A stretch of 64,000 bases of DNA from Ampullaceana balthica. Its lineage: Eukaryota > Mollusca > Gastropoda > Lymnaeidae. The position numbers and the translations under genes are program-made. Below, piece by piece: positions 57,656 through 64,000 of the stretch (position 1 is its first letter; the number at the start of each line of letters is the position of its first letter). The notes under the pieces are model-generated. The model ran no database searches and was not told the DNA's origin. It saw only the letters and a program-made list of their open reading frames with translations. The stretch covers positions 248,001 to 312,000 of the forward strand of contig CALYLW010000685.1 of NCBI GenBank assembly GCA_944989445.1, written 5' to 3'.

Positions 57656-59510
57656 ACCAAAAAAATAATAATAATTTAAATTTTTTAAAATTTTAAAAAA
57701 TGATGCCAGACCTCTACTGGCTTTTCCGACCAAGATTTTGTAACAGAATAATTATATTACTAGTAACTTTCAATAATTATAATATACTTATTTTTCAATT
57801 TTTTGTTTGTTTGTTTCTTTAATTTTGGTCACTCCGTTGCTATAGCTTGTCAAAATACCTTGTACTATTTGTTTACCCTTTAGGGTGATGTAATTTTTGG
57901 CCGTACCTTTGCTGTATCTCTCATTAACAAAAATAATTATATACGCTATTCCTTCGTTTATTTTTGGACAACCCGTCGCAGCAGCTGGCCTGTGTTGTCC
58001 AGGAAGGCTTCTTTTATTTTTAACTGTACATGTGCTACCTCTACTGACTCTGTCCATTCGGTCTTTAAAAAAACAACAAACAAACAAACATAATTTATTA
58101 AGTTATTTAATTTTATTTATTCAAATGATTGAGGAACAATGCAAGAATACATGTATATTTTTTTTGAAACCTAAAAATAGCGTTGGAAATAGTTTGACAC
58201 CTACGCTGTTATTACATATTTAAATATGCATGCGTCAAATTAAAAATAGATGACTAATGATTGACTATAACTGAAACAAATAATAATTAATTTTTAAAGT
58301 ATTATATTTATTTTTAAGAGATGGATTTCTAAGAAATACACTCTATTAACTAACTTCACATGTTATTTCTCTATTTATTGTCTTTTTTTTTAATCATTCA
58401 GAAACTCAAAATATTACAACTTATTTTAAACGCTTCCCCTGAGTCCCCTTTGACCTAGTCTTTTCCCATTTAGGCTTTTTTATTTGAACAATCACACTTT
58501 TCTCTGAAAGAATAATGTAAAATTAGAACGAAAATGTGATAATTATGTGTCATAAAATGATGGAGGATTTGCACTATATAATGGAAAAAGACAATAAATT
58601 TTGAAGTTCATGGACATACAAGTCACTATTGCAACGTTAAACGAGCTGTGGGAGGGTTTAGTCAATACAAAATAACCGAAATACAATACATTGTCTCTAA
58701 TTATGGCATCGTAATTAAAACAACGCTTTGAACCCGCGGCAAAGGTAATAAAAAGTTCAAATTATTTATTTTCCACCTCTAACTGTAAAGAAAAAATTGT
58801 GATATTCTTATAATTAAAGAATTTTTTAAAGTGAAAAATGAGATCAGAAAAACAAAATAAACGATTTTTAAATCTATGAAACATGTAGCGATCAACGGAG
58901 TATCTTGGCAGAGATTGAGCATTTATCAACTGTTTGTCCCTCAACACAAGGGAGATGGGGGGGGGGTGAAAAAAAGTACGTGTGAAGGGGGGTAATTAAA
59001 TACTACAGAAATCATTTCTATTTCGGGCGGAGCGTGACTGATCCATCAATACAGGAGGGAATAATTTCTTCTCTGGGGTTATCTCAATACTCTATTGGTG
59101 GCGAACAAAGAAAACAATATTTGAGTTGTTACATCTTAAGGTACAACATCACAGCTTCTTAGGTACAACACTCAAACGTCTTCAGCTACAACATCAGATT
59201 TTTTCCAGGTACAACACTACAACCTCTTCAGCCACACCATCCGAACAGTCACTTTCAAAACGGAAACGTTTCATTTTGAAGAAAACTATAAGGAACTGAA
59301 AGCTGCAAACTGTGTCGCTTCATTAAAACTTAAGCAAACCAACGGGCATAGTCGCTTTGATACATCTGAATCTAGTTAAAAGCCTTTTAACTAACGGGCA
59401 TAGTGCCACTTTGGAGTACAGCAATCTGAATCTAGTTAAAAAGCCTTAACATCAACTTTGATGTATCAGTGGGTTAGAAAAAAATGTAATGACTTCGAAT
59501 ACAATACAAT
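57656..59510. other. AT-rich intergenic DNA
   Basis: No gene recognised. A degenerate repeat of about 29 bp (GTACAACA...CTTCAGC) lies at 59140-59230, and a two-copy repeat (AACGGGCATAGT...AATCTAGTTAAAAG) at about 59341-59447. Confidence 0.45.
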
Positions 59511-59773
59511 GGGGCACGGTGGTTGAGTCACTTTGCGTACCGATGGCCACTGGTTCGATTTGTTTCCGGGGCCAGGGGCGTCCCTGAGTCCACCAAGCCC
59601 CGAATGGGTTCCTAACGCTAGTTAGGGAAACAGAGGCGGCTGGGAATAGCGTGTGTGACCCCCATAGCCGTGGCCTGTGAACGCTTCGCCACTTGCCAAC
59701 AGACGAGCTGGTCTGTGGACGCAATAATCTTCTGTATAGAAGGAGTTTCTGTATAGATGAGACATAAGACAAT
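59511..59773 (+). mobile_element. SINE-1 copy with LINE-B tail
   Basis: GGGGCACGGTGGTTGAGTCA head, deleted B-box region (CTGGTTCGATTTG), body GTCCCTGAGTCCACCAAGCC, GGCTGGGAATAGCG, GCCGTGGCCTGTGAACGC, then GTCTGTGGACGCAATAATC, TTCTGTATAGAAGGAG and a GATA-rich end. Confidence 0.88.
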
Positions 59774-60246
59774 TCCCACTATTGGTAAAATCGCTGTCTT
59801 ACATAGCGCCTCTTGTTCTGCCAAAATCAACGTATTACTGTAACTAGCATGAGTGCTGACTTTAAAAAAAAAGTTTTGTTTAAAAATCAATTCTTAACGT
59901 TTCCTCCGGGAAAAAAATATCAATATCCTTTTCTTCGCCCCCTGACTTCGATCTCGCAGCTTAGAATGTCACAAGACGACAGAGTCCAACTATTACTCTT
60001 ATGTTTTCTTCACATGTTATAATTTCCCTTTGTGAGGAAAGTTACAGTTGCGAGGGTGGGGGGGGGTGAATCAATAGAGTAACATACAGTCTAATCTCTA
60101 TTATAGTAGCGCAGCAGTTTGCCTAAGAAATCAATCTATGAATGCCTGCAGTGTTAAGGTTTCATCCCCGCATCTTCACCCCCGTCCAGTGAGTAAGTTG
60201 CCGGGTAGTGCTGCCGTTGTTTAATGTCATACTGACATCTCTGGGT
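59774..60246. other. Intergenic, nothing recognised
   Basis: Unremarkable DNA between SINE-1 and a MITE; a G-run lies at 60055-60068. Confidence 0.4.
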
Positions 60247-60473
60247 TAATGTTCCCATTAAGCTGCACGGCTGAGCAAATATCTGACCGACGCCGCGCAG
60301 CAGTTTAGAATTGCCTCGCAGCAGTTTAGAATTACCGCGCAGCAAATTTTGTAAAATATTGCACAGAAAATGGATGCTGTGCAACTTTACCCACGAGTTG
60401 TTTCTTTTTTTACGTTGCACACGGACCGACGAAACTTAGGGGGAACATTGGACGAAACTTAGACGGAACATTG
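60247..60473 (-). mobile_element. MITE, CAATGTTCCC family, copy 3, perfect TSD
   Basis: 227 bp in inverse orientation to copies 1 and 2. CTCTGGGT is duplicated at 60239-60246 and 60474-60481. Two local tandem duplications are present: AGCAGTTTAGAATT twice in the interior, and the terminal segment GGAACATTG...GACGAAACTTAG repeated, so the element has two alternative outer ends 23 bp apart. The TSD fits only the outer one. Confidence 0.93.
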
Positions 60474-60525
60474 CTCTGGGTGTTTGATTTTTGCCCATTA
60501 TGATTAATTTAGAAACAAACGTATT

Positions 60526-60533
<8 letters not shown>

Positions 60534-60618
<85 letters not shown>
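60534..60618. repeat. (TA)n microsatellite
   Basis: About 42 TA dinucleotides with one phase break near 60557. Confidence 0.97.
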
Positions 60619-60620
<2 letters not shown>

Positions 60621-60627
60621 TTTAGGA

Positions 60628-60815
60628 CAAAGATCGGAACCTGCGGCTCGCTAACCGCATGTGGCTTTTTCGATGTCAAGATGCGGCTCTCGAGTTCCAT
60701 GCGCAAATGGTAATTACTATATTATATTATTTCAAAACTCATGTTAGTGGCTCTTTAAAAAATGTTGTAAATTGTAAATTTGGCTCATCCTCCTAAAAAA
60801 GGTTTCCGACCCCTG
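60628..60815. mobile_element. hAT-type MITE
   Basis: 188 bp, ends CAAAGATCGGAACC and GGTTTCCGACCCCTG. Flanks TTTTAGGA and TGTTAGGA match at 7 of 8. Interior TGCGGCTCGCTAACCGCATG and TGCGGCTCTCGAG are of the type found at 13592. Confidence 0.85.
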
Positions 60816-61938
60816 TGTTAGGACAATACACACAATTTATAAAATCGTGTTGGAAGGCTGTGTGACGATGTTTTGTCGATTTGACATTTACATAATTGTA
60901 CGATATGAGGACACTAGAAAGTCTAAAACCATTAAGAAGTTTCATTTTTAAAAAGACATTAACACAAATACATTAGTAAAATAATTACCTAATCATGTAA
61001 AATCCTCTATTTTCATGCATACTAGTGTAACCCGTCAAAAATGACGGAAGTTTTCAAAATGAATACATTTCAGCTGAAATCTATTAATTTTGAAAAAATA
61101 AACATCAGAATAATAAATAATGTAATACAGAACTTTTATTTATTTTTATTTGATTCATTTATTATCATATTGAACAGTTTTATGCGGAACGTTCGAAAAG
61201 TGTCATTTTTGGGGCTTTAATTTTATTATGTTGATCGCAGCGCCACCAAGTTACATTTACAGATAGAGAGAACGGGAATTATGTATATTGAAATCGCTTT
61301 TTTTACACGTTTTTTTTATAAGTCACACTGTTTGTTTTCTTCTTTTTTCACCAATACGCCAGTAGCATGTTATCTTTAAACCCGCGAGAAATAAATGAGA
61401 TGGATAACCACAAAAGCTTTGATACACTTTTAATACAGGCCACTACCTTCTGAACACGCGGCTGTTAAGCACACACACACACACACACACAATATTATTA
61501 GTTTATTTTCGTATTAAAAAAAACAACAAGAGTTTCAGAGAGTTTGCCACATGCAACCGATTCCTACCATGGTCAAGCGATAAAATTATTTTAAGATAGT
61601 AAATTGTATTTATACAATCTTGCAAAGACTTTAAATTTGTTTAGTATTTAGAGCTCAAATAATAGGATCAAACGGTTGCGTCATTTTTTACTTCGGTGCC
61701 CCATGACCTGTCCAAAGAGCCCACAAAACTTTTGTTAGCGGTTCTTTGGCCAGGGAGAGAATTTTAGCACTTTGTAATGCAATTATTAGAGCTGTCATTT
61801 GTTGTTTTTTAAATCCGTGGCTGGACATCTGTTAGTTTTCTCCTACCATGGAAATAAAAAAAAATCATCTTAAAAATAAAAGACAACTATACTTATTAGA
61901 AACAATAACAACACAACATCCTGGCTGAAAGATCGTAT
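60816..61938. other. AT-rich intergenic DNA
   Basis: CA tract at 61470-61491; no gene or element recognised. Confidence 0.45.
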
Positions 61939-62400
61939 CAGTTCCGAAAGCGGATTGTAAAAACCTAGTACATATCGTAAGTCTAGTCAGAGAGAGTTCA
62001 GCCCTGAAAGTGGTTCGTAGAAACCTTGGAAGGGTATAACGTCAAATTGTGAGCTCAGTCCTGAAAGCGGTTAGTACAAGCTCAGGAAAGGTCTTAAGTA
62101 TTGTCTATCTTCAAATAGACAGTTCAGCCCTGAAAGCTTTTGGTAGAACCCTAGGAAAGGTAAAACGTCAAATAGAGGGCTTACAAACGAAAAATGTAGG
62201 AACGTATTCTTCTCGGGGAACGTATTCTTACCGGGGAACGTATTCTCTTAATGGGGAACATATTCTTAACGGGAAAATGTATTCTTACTGGAGAACATAT
62301 TCTTACTCGGGAAACGTATTCTTAGTGGGGAACGTATTGTTAGTGGGGAACATATTCTTTACCGGGAACGTTTCTTACCGGGTAACGTTCAAACGTTTGC
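61939..62400. repeat. Two degenerate tandem repeats
   Basis: 61939-62170: four units of 57-68 bp centred on CAG(C/T)CCTGAAAGCGGTT. 62195-62395: about 11 units of 15-18 bp built on GGGGAACGTATTCTTAC. A 201-codon frame (62049-62654) spans both and owes much of its length to them. Confidence 0.8.
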
Positions 62401-64000
62401 CCCCACCTGTCCATAACTTACAATCCAGTCATTGTGGCCGACATTGTTTAAAGGGAGAAAAGTACCATGCTGGCAATTTCCCTCTCCTAAAGATTCTTCA
62501 GAGCTGTCTCTTGAGTTATCTCCAGTGGTCTTTCTATTCTAACGTGTTTCAATTGCTATTTGCCCTTGCGTGTAACGTTGACATCAGGTGCTTAGAAGAC
62601 CCACCCAAACCACGTGGTCATTTTCCGACATGGGTACTTAAATCTGACCGCTGAACACCAACTTTAAGCATTCGACCCAAACATTCCTAGATGTTAACAC
62701 CCACCCACCCCGTCTGTTTCTCTCTAGTCGCAGTTTAAGCTATACTATAATCACCTACTCGTACGCCCACTGCGGATATCACTGTCAATTTTAAATGTTT
62801 GTCAGATGGTGAACTTCGAGAAATAAATTCAATTATTAATTATCTGTGTATTATAACAACAAAAAAAGTTTTAAAAACATATCAATTTATAAATTTATGA
62901 AAGACAACTTATAATTTTTTTCTTTCAAAGCTTTTGGGAAAAGAAACGACCTAGTTTTTTCTCGCAACCAATTACCGGACAACACACCACAGAACGGTCT
63001 TCGACGTCTGTGTTTGTTTAATCGCGGATTAATTCCTTGCAGATCAATGAAGATGGAACTTTTTTTTAAAACATCGCCGCAGTCTTCGAAGCAGAGCCTC
63101 TTTGTCAATGCATTTTGTCTTGTGTGGAGAGAGTGAGTGTCGAGTGAATGGGAAAGGCAGAAACCGAAACATGGAGAACAAGAGAAGGAAAGGCGTGGGG
63201 TGGAGAAATTAAACAAACTTTTGAATATCTTGTTGAAGAGGAAGAAAGTAAAAAAAAAGAGAACGAAAGGGGAGAGAAACTCTTTGTTTATTTAACGTGT
63301 CGTGTTGAGGAAAGGTCAAGTGTGAACTGATGCTGGCGAGACCAGAGGCGGACACTCACAGGTGAGACAGTAGGAACCGTCTTTGGTGTAAAAAGGACGC
63401 TTTCGGTGGTTTTAAAAAAAAATGTTCCAGAAATAACGTTAGCGAAAATACAGATTTTGGGCAGAGTTTATTCTTATACCATCTGTTAATGACTGGTATA
63501 CGTAAGAGCTGATGTAATGTCAAGCCTTTAACGTACGTAGTCCCTGTAGTGCTCGAGATACTTCAACCGGAGTTGAAACTTTACGGAATTTTTAAATACC
63601 CGCTTGTAAAATTTAAAGCAAGATAATAAAAAAAATATGTTGAGTATTTACGGATAACATTTGAGAGTTTTGATTGGGATACACACTTTTTTTTTCCTGC
63701 CATATACACTGTATGTTTACCATTGATATATATGGATTCACGAGGTGGCAACAAAGTCTCCACAGTTTCTCATTACCGATCGAATATACAATTGAGTGTT
63801 CATGTAACAACGTCCGTAGAAATACAAGGGAAATACCTAGTCACTGGGGCTGTGCAAGATTTTGATACGAAATGTCTGAAAAGTGTCTGAGGGATTTGTG
63901 GTCGGAACTTTGAATTGGAACTCTTACCATTTATATCAGCGGACCACTTGTTCAAAATAGGACGACGGTTCAGAAACTGCCAATATAACGCGAAATCGGT
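62401..64000. other. Intergenic, no supported gene
   Basis: Positions 62400-62650 are GC-richer without motif. 63148-63330 has a Glu/Lys-rich low-complexity frame. No exon, element or RNA gene could be supported to the window end. Confidence 0.4.

Noticed and set aside
62049..62654. 201-codon plus-strand frame
   Set aside because: About half of it is two degenerate tandem repeats; the rest has no motif, no splice context and no recognisable domain.

Overview
The window looks like nuclear DNA from a mollusc, most likely a heterobranch (pulmonate-type) freshwater snail. This is inferred from three things: AT-rich sequence with GT-AG split exons, a leucokinin/lymnokinin-type receptor gene, and SINE/LINE and hAT-type elements at high density. 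No species can be named from sequence alone. There is no sign of bacterial or phage gene organisation: no operons, no ribosome binding sites, no CRISPR.

Genes are very sparse. The one secure gene is on the minus strand: two phase-0 exons (42263-42616 and 41146-41622, intron about 640 bp) encode the N-terminus, TM1-TM5 and the start of intracellular loop 3 of a leucokinin-receptor-like class A GPCR. The exon(s) for TM6, TM7 and the C-tail were not found in the 41 kb downstream. Two further single-exon candidates are reported with caution: a signal-peptide exon at 49109-49240 (minus) and a 150-bp cysteine-rich exon at 56303-56452 (plus), whose cysteine spacing resembles nuclear-receptor zinc finger II.

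Most of the rest is repeats. About 11 kb, roughly one sixth of the window, is tandem repeat. The largest arrays are a 29-bp array of 3.3 kb (15836-19115) and an 11-bp array of 1.4 kb (34637-36062). The mobile DNA falls into clear groups. (a) LINE-A: four 3'-terminal copies of a non-LTR retrotransposon ending in a zinc-finger-like motif and a short hairpin tail. (b) LINE-B: a second non-LTR C-terminus whose 3' tail is shared with a tRNA-derived SINE family (SINE-1), a likely LINE/SINE partnership. (c) SINE-2, a second tRNA-like family. (d) A dozen short hAT-type MITEs, many with identifiable 8-bp target-site duplications. (e) Two copies of a larger hAT relic that still encodes a broken C-terminal dimerisation domain. 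(f) A TA-flanked element and a 361-bp foldback.

The recurring theme is tandem amplification starting at pre-existing functional or mobile edges. Two LINE-A 3' ends, one hAT MITE terminus and the 5' splice site of GPCR exon 1 have each been turned into, or interrupted by, a tandem array. These are the most unusual observations here. I did not find a convincing undescribed multi-gene system.
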